From: Caryophanales bacterium UBA6877
GTDB lineage: Bacteria > Bacillota_I > Bacilli_A > RFN20 > CAG-826
Reading direction: 5' to 3'
Length of the DNA stretch: 41,523 nt
Assembly: GCA_002451465.1 (NCBI GenBank)
Contig: DKCJ01000018.1
Location: 9,748-51,270 of the forward strand
Within the stretch, counting starts at the first letter, position 1; each line of letters starts with the position of its first letter. Made by a program: the position numbers and the translations under genes. The notes beneath the pieces are model-generated. The model was not told the DNA's origin, searched no databases, and worked only from the letters and a program-made list of their open reading frames with translations. Of this stretch, positions 34,405 to 41,523 are shown one piece after another.

Positions 34405-36438
34405 ATGGAAAAAATAAAATTTAAATTAAATTTAGTTGTTTTATTATCAACAATAATTATTACTCTTTTGGTCGGTGTTTTCTCGGTCTTTTATGTTTTT
34501 AATTCGTTTGATTTACAAAAATATATTCAACCAGAAATATTTGGCTACATTGCATTAGTTGTTACAGTTTTAGATTGTATAATGTGCTTAATTTTTATTG
34601 CTGTTACAAACAAGATGCGCGATAAAAGCGATATTCAAATTAGTGATGTTATCGGCGCTGATGTAAAAGACGCTTATTTATTTGGGAAAATAGGATTATT
34701 TATTACAAATGAAGATGGGACAATCATTTGGGAAAGTGATTTTCTTCAACAAAAACAAATTAATATTGTGTCAAAAAATGTTTTTGAAATTTTTCCTAAA
34801 CTGAAAGTTTTTTTAGATAAAGATAATAAAGTTGAATTTGTTTCTTTAAACTATAATGGTGCTGATTATAATGTTAAATATTTAAAAGCAGCTGGACTCT
34901 TTATTTTTAAAGATGTTACAGAATATGAATATTTATTAAGATATAGTAAAGACCAAGAAACATGTATTGGTATTATTATGATTGATAATTATAGTGATAT
35001 TGTTGGCAATACCGATGATATAAATGAAATAATTACCAATGCTAAAGATGTTATTTTTAATTATTTCAAAAAATATGATTGTATTTTAAGACCATATAGA
35101 AATGATGCATTTTTTGCAGTTTGTAATTCGGCATCGCTTAATAGCATGATAAAAAATGGTTTTGGTATTATTGATGAAGTTAGAAGAATACAAGTCAAAG
35201 AAACTATCAGGCCTACATTATCGATTGGTTTTGCTTATGGCTACCCTGGGATAAGTAAATTAAATGAATCCGCTAGTAACGCTATTGATATTGCAATGAG
35301 TAGAGGCGGAGACCAAGTTGTTGTCGCAAAATATGGAAGCGAATTAGAGTTCTTTGGTGGCAAAAGTGAGGCTGTTGAAGTTGAAAGTAAAGTTAAAATT
35401 AGAGTCTTTAGCGATTCAATGATTAGCTTTATTGAAAGAGCTACTAATGTCTTAATTATGGGACATCAAGACATGGATATGGATGCTTTAGGTAGTGCAC
35501 TTGGCGTAAGAGCAATTTGTAATTTTAGAAAAAAAGATGCATATGTAGTATATGATCCAAAATTGACTGAAAGAAAAACAAGAACAGCCTTAACTTCTTT
35601 GTATGCTAGAGATGAATTAAATAAAATGGTTTGTTCTCCTAAAGAAGCAATTGATCTAGTTAAACCAAATACATTAGTTGTTGTTTGTGATATTTCAAGG
35701 CCAAGTTTAACAATGTGCCCACAACTTTTAGATAGAGTAAATAACGTTATTGTTATTGATCACCATAGAAGAGCTACTGAATTTATTGAAAAGCCTCTTT
35801 TATTTTATATTGAACCATCAGCTTCAAGTACTTGTGAATTAGTTGCTGAAATGATTCGCTATAATAGCCTTAAAGAGAAAATTAATCTAGATTCAACGAT
35901 AGCTACAATAATGCTTGCTGGTATATTTTTAGATACATCTTTTTATAAAGCAAAAACAACAGGTTTAAGAACATTTGAAGCATCTATGATATTAAAAGAA
36001 TATGGTGCTAATAATAGCGAAGCTGATGATTTATTAAAAGATGAATACGAAGAATATGCATTAATCAATAAGATTATTGCTACACTTAAAACCCCATATT
36101 ATGGTGTCGTTTATTGTACATGTGATGAAGACGAAATTGTTGAAAGATCTACTCTTGCAAAAGTTGGTAATCAATGTATTCAATTTAAAGGTGTTACAAC
36201 AAGTTTTGTTATTGGAAAAACTGCTGAAGATGAAGTAAGAATTAGTGCAAGAAGTGATGGCTCTGTTAATGTTCAAATATTAATGGAAAAAATGGGTGGC
36301 GGAGGCCACTATTCAAGCGCTGCTGTATGTGTAAAAAATAGTACTGTTGAAGATGTTGTTAAAAATTTATTAGATGTTTTATCTACATATCTTAGTGAAG
36401 CAAGAAGCAAAACTAATGAAGTAGAGAAAGGGAGTTAA
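34405..36438 (+). CDS. gdpP: Cyclic-di-AMP phosphodiesterase GdpP
   Basis: GdpP degrades the essential second messenger c-di-AMP, which controls osmotic and cell-wall balance. Two N-terminal membrane helices (about 9-33 and 43-66), a PAS-like region (about 85-165), a degenerate GGDEF domain (about 175-305) without the GGDEF motif, then DHH/DHHA1 catalytic domains: DMDMDALGSALG near 356, DHHRR near 452 and GGGGHYSSAA near 631. The length of 677 aa is normal. It starts the gdpP-rplI-dnaB-walJ-rlmH run, the same order as in Bacillus. Confidence 0.95.
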   Translation: MEKIKFKLNLVVLLSTIIITLLVGVFSVFYVFNSFDLQKYIQPEIFGYIALVVTVLDCIMCLIFIAVTNKMRDKSDIQISDVIGADVKDAYLFGKIGLFITNEDGTIIWESDFLQQKQINIVSKNVFEIFPKLKVFLDKDNKVEFVSLNYNGADYNVKYLKAAGLFIFKDVTEYEYLLRYSKDQETCIGIIMIDNYSDIVGNTDDINEIITNAKDVIFNYFKKYDCILRPYRNDAFFAVCNSASLNSMIKNGFGIIDEVRRIQVKETIRPTLSIGFAYGYPGISKLNESASNAIDIAMSRGGDQVVVAKYGSELEFFGGKSEAVEVESKVKIRVFSDSMISFIERATNVLIMGHQDMDMDALGSALGVRAICNFRKKDAYVVYDPKLTERKTRTALTSLYARDELNKMVCSPKEAIDLVKPNTLVVVCDISRPSLTMCPQLLDRVNNVIVIDHHRRATEFIEKPLLFYIEPSASSTCELVAEMIRYNSLKEKINLDSTIATIMLAGIFLDTSFYKAKTTGLRTFEASMILKEYGANNSEADDLLKDEYEEYALINKIIATLKTPYYGVVYCTCDEDEIVERSTLAKVGNQCIQFKGVTTSFVIGKTAEDEVRISARSDGSVNVQILMEKMGGGGHYSSAAVCVKNSTVEDVVKNLLDVLSTYLSEARSKTNEVEKGS

Positions 36439-36440
36439 TT

Positions 36441-36890
36441 ATGGAAGTAATTTTATTAACAGATGTTAAAGGATTAGGAAAAAAGGGCGAAACCGCTACT
36501 GTTTCTGATGGATATGGAAATAATTTTTTAATTAAGAAAGGATTTGCTGTAAGAAAAACTGTCGATTCACTTAATCAATTAAAGCGAGAACAACAAAAAG
36601 AAGCTGAAAAACAAGCTGAATTAAAAGCTGAAGCTGAAAAAAACAAAGCTGAATTAGAAAAACTTACATTAGAATTCAAAGCAAAAGCTGCTAAAGATGG
36701 AAGAATGATAGGTGAAATTTCAACAAAGGAAGTCGCTAAAGTTTTAGAATCTCAATATAAAATTACAATTGATAAGAGAAAATTTGTCGACAAAATTAAA
36801 GTCAATGCTTTTGGTATATCAAGATTACATATTGAACTTTATAAAGGTGTAGTTGCAGAAATTAAAGTCCACGTTAGCGAGGAAAAATAA
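36441..36890 (+). CDS. rplI: 50S ribosomal protein L9
   Basis: L9 spans the L1 stalk base and helps hold the reading frame. The N-terminal RNA-binding domain (MEVILLTDVKGLGKKGETAT, then VSDGYGNNFLIKKG), a long Ala/Glu/Lys central helix (about 45-80) and a C-terminal domain total 149 aa. A strong RBS (AAAGGGAG) precedes the start. The stop overlaps the dnaB ATG by one base (TAATG). Confidence 0.96.
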   Translation: MEVILLTDVKGLGKKGETATVSDGYGNNFLIKKGFAVRKTVDSLNQLKREQQKEAEKQAELKAEAEKNKAELEKLTLEFKAKAAKDGRMIGEISTKEVAKVLESQYKITIDKRKFVDKIKVNAFGISRLHIELYKGVVAEIKVHVSEEK

Positions 36891-38350
36891 TGGATTTAAA
36901 GAATCTACCTCATAATAGCGATATTGAAGAAATTGTTCTTGGTATTATGATCATGGACAGTAAAGCTTCTATTGAAGCCCTCACTGAACTAAATGAGGAT
37001 GATTTTTATTATGAAAACGTTAATCATCGCGCAGTTTTTAGAGCCATAAAGCAATTATCATTAATGAATCAACCAATTGATATTCATACAATAACTGATT
37101 ATTTAACAAAAGATAAGGTAATTGATTCAATTGGTGGTGTCGATTATTTAATTAATTTAACTGATAAGGTTACTGGTTTTTCAAACTTATCATATTACAT
37201 TAATATACTTAAAGATTATGCCCTTTTAAGATCTTTAATAGTCACATGTAATGATGTAATTAATGATGCTACAAAGCAAAAAGTTGAAGATATTTCAAAA
37301 TTTGTTAGTGAGTCTGAGGCAAAAATAACAAGAATTACTGCTAATAGAAATATAAAAGGCTTTAAGAAAAGTGATGAAGTTGCACATGAACTTGGTAGAG
37401 AAATTGATGAAATTAATAAAGGAAATGGCAATGCTTTCTCTGGAGTTACTACTGGTTTTTCAAAATTAGATGAAATATTAAATGGACTTCAAAAAGGAAG
37501 TCTTATTGTTTTAGCTGCAAGACCATCTTGTGGTAAAACAGCACTCGGTTTAAATATTGCCTATAATTGTGCTTTTAAAACTAAAAGACCGGTTGCTTTT
37601 TTCTCAATTGAAATGTCTAGCGATGAAATAATGAAAAGATTATTTGCTAATCGTGGATATGTTCAATTAGATAGAATAAATAAAGGCTTTTTAAGTAAAG
37701 ATGATCGAATTAAATTAAAAGAAGCTGAAAATGAAATATCTGATGTACCATTATATATTGATGATACTGGTGGTCTTTTTTTAAGTGATTTAGTTACAAA
37801 AGCTAAAAAACTTAAAAATGATCTTGGAGATCTTGGTTTAATTGTTGTCGACTATATTGGTAAAGTTAATGCTAATATGAAAACCGAAAACAAAGTATTA
37901 GAAATCGACCGTATTACTGGTACTTTAAAGCAATTAGCAAAAGATTTAGAAGTTCCTGTTTTAGCTTTAGCACAAGTTAACCGTCACGTTGAAGATAGAG
38001 ATTCAGCAATCCCTGAATTAAGTAACCTTAAAGACTCAGGTTCTATTGAACAAGATGCAGACCAAGTTATGTTTATTTATAATCCTAAACAGGCTACCCA
38101 AAATAATAAACGTAAAAAAGACAAAAAGAGCGATAACAATTCCACACCTCAACCAGGAAGCATTAATGATATGAGACAACCTGAAACATATAATCCTGAA
38201 AATGGTGAACTTATTAAGGTAATGGTCAAGAAAAATAGAAATGGTGCCTTAGGCAATGTATTTTTGTTATTCTTTAAAGCCTATCAAAGATTTGATAATC
38301 CAAGTGAAGAAGCAATACAAGAATTTAATAAATATTATAGAGATTTTTAA
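36890..38350 (+). CDS. dnaB: Replicative DNA helicase
   Basis: The hexameric fork helicase (DnaB; called DnaC in Bacillus). The N-terminal domain begins LPHNSDIEEIVLGIMIMDSK. The RecA-like motor has Walker A ARPSCGKTALG (near 210), Walker B LGLIVVDYIGK and the SNLKDSGSIEQDADQV motif. Total length is 486 aa. A polar, Lys/Asn/Pro-rich insertion (about 403-430) lies in the C-terminal part; such loops vary in the family. Coupled to rplI, as in Firmicutes. Confidence 0.96.
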   Translation: MDLKNLPHNSDIEEIVLGIMIMDSKASIEALTELNEDDFYYENVNHRAVFRAIKQLSLMNQPIDIHTITDYLTKDKVIDSIGGVDYLINLTDKVTGFSNLSYYINILKDYALLRSLIVTCNDVINDATKQKVEDISKFVSESEAKITRITANRNIKGFKKSDEVAHELGREIDEINKGNGNAFSGVTTGFSKLDEILNGLQKGSLIVLAARPSCGKTALGLNIAYNCAFKTKRPVAFFSIEMSSDEIMKRLFANRGYVQLDRINKGFLSKDDRIKLKEAENEISDVPLYIDDTGGLFLSDLVTKAKKLKNDLGDLGLIVVDYIGKVNANMKTENKVLEIDRITGTLKQLAKDLEVPVLALAQVNRHVEDRDSAIPELSNLKDSGSIEQDADQVMFIYNPKQATQNNKRKKDKKSDNNSTPQPGSINDMRQPETYNPENGELIKVMVKKNRNGALGNVFLLFFKAYQRFDNPSEEAIQEFNKYYRDF

Positions 38351-38352
38351 AT

Positions 38353-39096
38353 ATGAAAATGCATATTATAAGTAGTGGTAGCAAAGGCAATGCTAGTTTT
38401 ATTTATGATAAAGAAACAACTATTTTAATTGATTTTGGAATTTCTTTAAGAAGATTAAAGGCTGGATTAAAAGAGATTGATAAAACTATAGATGATATTG
38501 ATTATTGTTTATGTACACACAATCATAGTGATCACTCTAAAAGTATTAAGTATTTAAAAAATAAAGATTGGTATTGTAGAAAAGGAACAATTTCTAATTT
38601 TGTTAATCCTCATGAATTAGAAGTTTTTAATAGATACTTATTTGGTGAAATTGTTGTCACGCCACTTTTAACGAGCCATGATGCAATTGCTCCATGTGGT
38701 TTTTTATTTGAAGAAAATAACGAAACAATAGCGTATATTACGGATACTGGATATATTCCAGAAGAGACATTAAGCTTTATTAAAAATTGTGATTATTATT
38801 TTTTTGAGTCAAATTATGACGAAGATATGTTAAAAAATAGTGACAGATCACAATATTTAAAATATAGAATATTGAGTGAAAAAGGACATTTATCAAATGT
38901 CCGAAGTGCAGAATATTTATCTAAATTAATTGGCGATAAAACAAAAGCAATTATGCTCGCGCATATTAGCCAAGAATGTAATACTAAAGAATTAGCTTTA
39001 AAAACTTGTGAGAATATTCTTAAAAAGAACAACGTCAATATTAATAAGATTATTATAAGCTGTGCAAGTCAATGGAATAGTGAAGATTTATGTTAA
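38353..39096 (+). CDS. walJ: Metallo-beta-lactamase-fold protein WalJ (YycJ)
   Basis: A 247-residue MBL-fold hydrolase with the metal motif THNHSDH (near 54-60), later TDTGYI and LAHISQE ligand regions. YycJ/WalJ is usually encoded in the walKR region and has been described as a DNA exonuclease. No walK/walR genes are present in this window. It follows dnaB by 2 nt and overlaps rlmH by 7 nt. Confidence 0.88.
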   Translation: MKMHIISSGSKGNASFIYDKETTILIDFGISLRRLKAGLKEIDKTIDDIDYCLCTHNHSDHSKSIKYLKNKDWYCRKGTISNFVNPHELEVFNRYLFGEIVVTPLLTSHDAIAPCGFLFEENNETIAYITDTGYIPEETLSFIKNCDYYFFESNYDEDMLKNSDRSQYLKYRILSEKGHLSNVRSAEYLSKLIGDKTKAIMLAHISQECNTKELALKTCENILKKNNVNINKIIISCASQWNSEDLC

Positions 39097-39572
39097 AGAT
39101 AAATATATTTTGCGTAGGAACGCTTAAAGAAAATTATTTAAAAGAAGCGATAAACGAATATAAAAAGCGATTATCTAAATACCTTATTCTTAATATTATC
39201 GAGGTTAAGGAAGCAAAAATTAAAAGCTTTGATAATGAATCATTAATCAAGGAAACGCTTGATGAAGAAGGGGAAAGAATAATAAAACTTCTTAAAAGCG
39301 AGGATTATCTTATTCTAGTAGATTTGCATGGAAAAGAAGAAACTAGCGAAGAATTTGCAAATGATTTAAGGAAATTAAAAGATTATGGAAAATCCTCAAT
39401 TAGTTTTGTTATTGGAGGAACTTTAGGACTAAGTGATAAATTAAGAAAAATTGCTAATCTTAGAATATCTTTATCTAAGATGACTTTTCCTCATCAACTA
39501 ACTAGAGTAATTTTACTTGAACAAATATATCGAGCTTTTAAAATTATAAATAATGAAAGTTATCATCATTAG
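39090..39572 (+). CDS. rlmH: 23S rRNA pseudouridine-1915 N3-methyltransferase RlmH
   Basis: RlmH is a SPOUT methyltransferase that modifies pseudouridine in helix 69 of 23S rRNA. Its knot region SFVIGGTLGLSDKLR and the C-terminal LTRVILLEQIYRAFKIINN, ending YHH, are diagnostic. The length of 160 aa is standard. Starts inside the end of walJ; order walJ-rlmH matches Bacillus yycJ and rlmH neighbourhoods. Confidence 0.95.
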   Translation: MLKINIFCVGTLKENYLKEAINEYKKRLSKYLILNIIEVKEAKIKSFDNESLIKETLDEEGERIIKLLKSEDYLILVDLHGKEETSEEFANDLRKLKDYGKSSISFVIGGTLGLSDKLRKIANLRISLSKMTFPHQLTRVILLEQIYRAFKIINNESYHH

Positions 39573-39584
39573 GAGATTTTATAT

Positions 39585-39923
39585 ATGGAACAAATTGAAT
39601 TCAAAAAATTTAAAAAAGTAGAAGACATTAAACATGGATTATATGAAAAATATGAACTAGATGATGGATCAAGTTTTTTTGTAGAACCAAATTTTTATTC
39701 CCAATTAAAATATTTAGAAGATACGTTTAGTGATGAATTTCCTAAAATAATGGAAGAACTAGAAAATAATGTTAAAAGAAATAAAAAAGTTATTTTTACT
39801 GCCGACTATGAAAATCCTGTAGTTCATGAAGATGGATATATTTATCAAGAAATAGAAGATATTACAAATAAAATTAAGTTATTTTCTGGATATATAAGTC
39901 GTGGAAGCGATTATGGAGATTAA
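39585..39923 (+). CDS. Conserved-looking hypothetical protein, 112 aa
   Basis: I do not recognise this family. The 112-residue protein is acidic, soluble (no membrane segment or signal) and begins MEQIEFKKFKKVEDIKHGLY. It has a strong RBS (AGGAG) 12 nt after the rlmH stop and is the last gene before a terminator, so it belongs to the gdpP-to-rlmH transcript. Codon use matches its neighbours. It could be a small lineage-specific accessory protein; no function can be inferred. Confidence 0.75.
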   Translation: MEQIEFKKFKKVEDIKHGLYEKYELDDGSSFFVEPNFYSQLKYLEDTFSDEFPKIMEELENNVKRNKKVIFTADYENPVVHEDGYIYQEIEDITNKIKLFSGYISRGSDYGD

Positions 39924-39924
39924 A

Positions 39925-39962
39925 AAAATACCTACCAATCATTGAAGATTGGTAGGTATTTT
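39925..39962. terminator. Bidirectional terminator between convergent genes
   Basis: A 16-bp perfect stem, arms AAAATACCTACCAATC (39925-39940) and GATTGGTAGGTATTTT (39947-39962), with a 6-nt loop. A-runs and T-runs flank it, so it can end the plus-strand operon and the minus-strand membrane protein gene, whose stop lies 7 nt away. Confidence 0.9.
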
Positions 39963-39968
39963 AATAAT

Positions 39969-41021
39969 TTACCTTTTAACTGGTGGATTATTTGGACTTA
40001 ATGTTTTCATACTAAGCCACATAACTCTGAAACCAAATACAATAACAAATAACATTACTTGATATGCTGAAATTATAAATCCAAGAATAAGAGAAATTAA
40101 TGCTGGAGAAATTGTTGACCAATAAGCAATATTGAAACATTCTTGGAACTTGACAGTTCTTTGTGGATTGTTTTTACCTCTTGTTAATAAGAATAGAACA
40201 AGACCCATTAAAAGAACAATGCCAGAATTTATAGCAGCAATAATTCCTACTTGTGTAAGAGTAACAGTTTTACGAGTATTAATATAAACATCATCTAAAA
40301 ATAATTTATATTCACTAAGCGAAGAACTAATATTTTCAAGTCTTGTTTTAGTTGAATCATTTTTATATAAAGCATCTACAAAACCATTAGTTAAAGAATC
40401 ATTTAAATTATAGAAATCTCCATAAACTCCACTTACAGCAACATAACTTTTTGGTTTATAAATTCTTGTTACAAATGTTTTTGTTGTAAATAATAAGAAT
40501 GAAGCATCTCTTCCATCTAATGAATTTGGTTTTTCTTCATATGCACTAGTAATTGCGGCACTTAATTCCGCATCACTTAAATTAGTTGAATCAATATAAT
40601 AAACTTGTAAATCGACAAATTTTGCGCCATCACTTTTAGTGATTTTATGTTCATATAATAAGAAATCATTGCTAGATGAAGTTGTTTTGCCAACTAATTT
40701 ACTTTCACCTGTCTTTTTATCAAAAGTAATATCATAGTTATTCTTCTTAGCGTCTTCTAAAAAACTATATATACCTTCATCATAGTTATAATAAGAAGTA
40801 GTATTTAAAAAAGAACTACCTCTTGCAGTTGCAGTTGAAACTGTAGTTGGTATTAATGAAATGATAATTGATAATAAAGCAACAATTACAGCAACATACC
40901 ATTTCTTTGTAATACCAAATTCTGTAGTTACTTGGTTACTCCATAAACATCTTAGATAAGATATAACTTTAGACCAGTTGAATTTCTTTTTAGGTTTTAT
41001 AATTTTAGCTTTTTTATTCAT
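39969..41021 (-). CDS. Multi-pass membrane protein of unknown function
   Basis: A 350-residue protein with a basic N-terminus (NKKAKIIKPKKKFNWSK), one membrane helix at about 42-62, a hydrophilic extracytoplasmic domain of roughly 190 residues, and three further helices near the C-terminus (about 259-284, 296-318 and 320-343). This layout resembles DUF1189-type membrane proteins, but I see no motif that proves it. A Shine-Dalgarno (GAAGGA) precedes the ATG. It is monocistronic, transcribed away from the tmRNA gene. Confidence 0.8.
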   Translation of the reverse strand: MNKKAKIIKPKKKFNWSKVISYLRCLWSNQVTTEFGITKKWYVAVIVALLSIIISLIPTTVSTATARGSSFLNTTSYYNYDEGIYSFLEDAKKNNYDITFDKKTGESKLVGKTTSSSNDFLLYEHKITKSDGAKFVDLQVYYIDSTNLSDAELSAAITSAYEEKPNSLDGRDASFLLFTTKTFVTRIYKPKSYVAVSGVYGDFYNLNDSLTNGFVDALYKNDSTKTRLENISSSLSEYKLFLDDVYINTRKTVTLTQVGIIAAINSGIVLLMGLVLFLLTRGKNNPQRTVKFQECFNIAYWSTISPALISLILGFIISAYQVMLFVIVFGFRVMWLSMKTLSPNNPPVKR

Positions 41022-41053
41022 AGTAAATCCTTCACAAATTTTCTTGCCCTAAT

Positions 41054-41081
41054 AGTATAAACTAATAAGGAACAAAAACAA
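41054..41081 (-). promoter_or_regulatory. Candidate promoter of the membrane protein gene
   Basis: On minus, TTGTTT (41076-41081), a 16-bp spacer and TATACT (41054-41059) lie about 33 nt before the ATG at 41021. Both boxes are moderate matches. Confidence 0.5.
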
Positions 41082-41108
41082 AATGAATGTATATAAAAGT
41101 AAATAAAA

Positions 41109-41138
41109 TTGCATATATTTTTAATATATGCTTAAATA
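41109..41138 (+). promoter_or_regulatory. Candidate ssrA promoter with a palindromic spacer
   Basis: TTGCAT (41109-41114) and TAAATA (41133-41138), 18 bp apart, would start transcription close to the mature 5' end of tmRNA. A perfect inverted repeat, GCATATATT and AATATATGC with a 3-nt loop (41111-41131), fills the spacer. The -10 match is fair only. Confidence 0.45.
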
Positions 41139-41146
41139 TCGTTGCT

Positions 41147-41522
41147 GGGGATGTCTTGGATTCGACATATGTATGCAGGGCATAGAGTGCAAGTCGGGTG
41201 AAAGCGTTATATTTCAAAAAATTATTAATTGCCGATAATCGACAATCATTCGCATTCGCTGCTTAATTAATTTAGCCGATAATGTTCGTCCTTTAATAGG
41301 AGGTGCGCGGATCTTACTTTGTTAGCTTCTTAAAGGTAATGCATCTGTCATAAAAGAAGATAGGCAACAATGATAGTTATAAGTTGTTGATGAAAAAATT
41401 ATAACTTGCGTAAGAGAATGTTCGTGTTGTTTAATTCCTTACTAAAATGAAGCAACACTAAACTTGTAGAGTTTATGTGTGGCTACATATGGACCGGGGT
41501 TCAATTCCCCGCATCTCCACCA
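41147..41522 (+). ncRNA. ssrA: Transfer-messenger RNA (tmRNA)
   Basis: tmRNA rescues stalled ribosomes with SmpB and tags the unfinished protein for proteolysis. The 5' end GGGGATGTCTTGGATTCGAC and the 3' end (CGGGG TTCAATT CCCCG T-arm, CATCTCC acceptor strand, A, CCA) pair into the tRNA-like domain, and the CCA is encoded. The tag frame is 41231-41266: GCC GAT AAT CGA CAA TCA and so on, giving ADNRQSFAFAA then TAA, so the added peptide would be A-ADNRQSFAFAA. The bases before the resume codon (TTAATT) keep the usual U-5, A-4 and U-2. About 376 nt, normal for a one-piece tmRNA. Confidence 0.95.
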
Positions 41523-41523
41523 T

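Noticed and set aside
1..41523. Use of TGA as tryptophan (mycoplasma code)
   Set aside because: Several genes end at TGA (recF, yaaA, tatD, mfd) with overlapping starts, and tryptophans are encoded by TGG.
1..41523. CRISPR array, insertion sequence or prophage
   Set aside because: No regularly spaced repeats, transposase, integrase or phage structural genes were seen; the variable block looks metabolic.

Overview
The window is the replication-origin region of a low-GC, Bacilli-type bacterium. Gene content and order (gyrB-recF-yaaA-dnaN-dnaA | rpmH-rnpA-yidC-jag-mnmE, then tatD-rnmV-ksgA-ispE, pth-mfd-rqcP-tilS-ftsH-dusB-lysS, rpsF-ssb-rpsR and gdpP-rplI-dnaB-walJ-rlmH) are those seen around oriC in Firmicutes. 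TGA is a normal stop codon (recF, yaaA, tatD and mfd all end in TGA), so this is not a code-4 mycoplasma. No sporulation gene appears in blocks that carry them in Bacillus, and YidC has a very large extracytoplasmic domain. I infer a non-sporulating, small-genome Bacilli/Mollicutes-related lineage; I cannot place it further.

Layout. 1-4229 (minus): gyrB (5' part only), recF, yaaA, dnaN and dnaA, read away from the origin and tied together by ATGA overlaps. 4230-4744: upstream oriC, with several DnaA boxes and the divergent dnaA and rpmH promoters. A second origin element lies between dnaA and dnaN: two abutting DnaA boxes, a GC cluster and four TTA trios, the architecture of a basal unwinding element. 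4745-12050 (plus): L34, RNase P protein, YidC, Jag, MnmE, TatD, RNase M5, KsgA and IspE. 12053-22775: a mostly minus-strand, more variable block with pyruvate phosphate dikinase, the Mg2+ transporter MgtE, an FGGY sugar kinase (plus), and a TetR-controlled heterodimeric ABC exporter. 22853-39923 (plus): a long run of translation, repair, protein-quality and replication genes. 39969-41021 (minus): an unrecognised membrane protein. 41147-41522: a complete tmRNA gene.

How it works together. The left arm supplies initiation and elongation factors (DnaA, beta clamp, RecF, gyrase). The right arm supplies ribosome parts and tRNA/rRNA maturation (L34, S6, S18, L9, RnpA, MnmE, RNase M5, KsgA, TilS, DusB, RlmH), trans-translation and ribosome rescue (Pth, RqcP, tmRNA), envelope insertion and proteolysis (YidC, FtsH), c-di-AMP turnover (GdpP) and the replicative helicase with SSB. 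Intergenic gaps are very short and several convergent pairs share one bidirectional terminator.

Most of the window is conserved housekeeping. I see no clearly new multi-gene system. The best leads are the unwinding element in the dnaA-dnaN gap, a hairpin that sequesters the yaaA ribosome binding site, the enlarged YidC ectodomain, an ABC ATPase domain with an inserted segment of roughly 85 residues, and several perfect inverted repeats placed on promoters.
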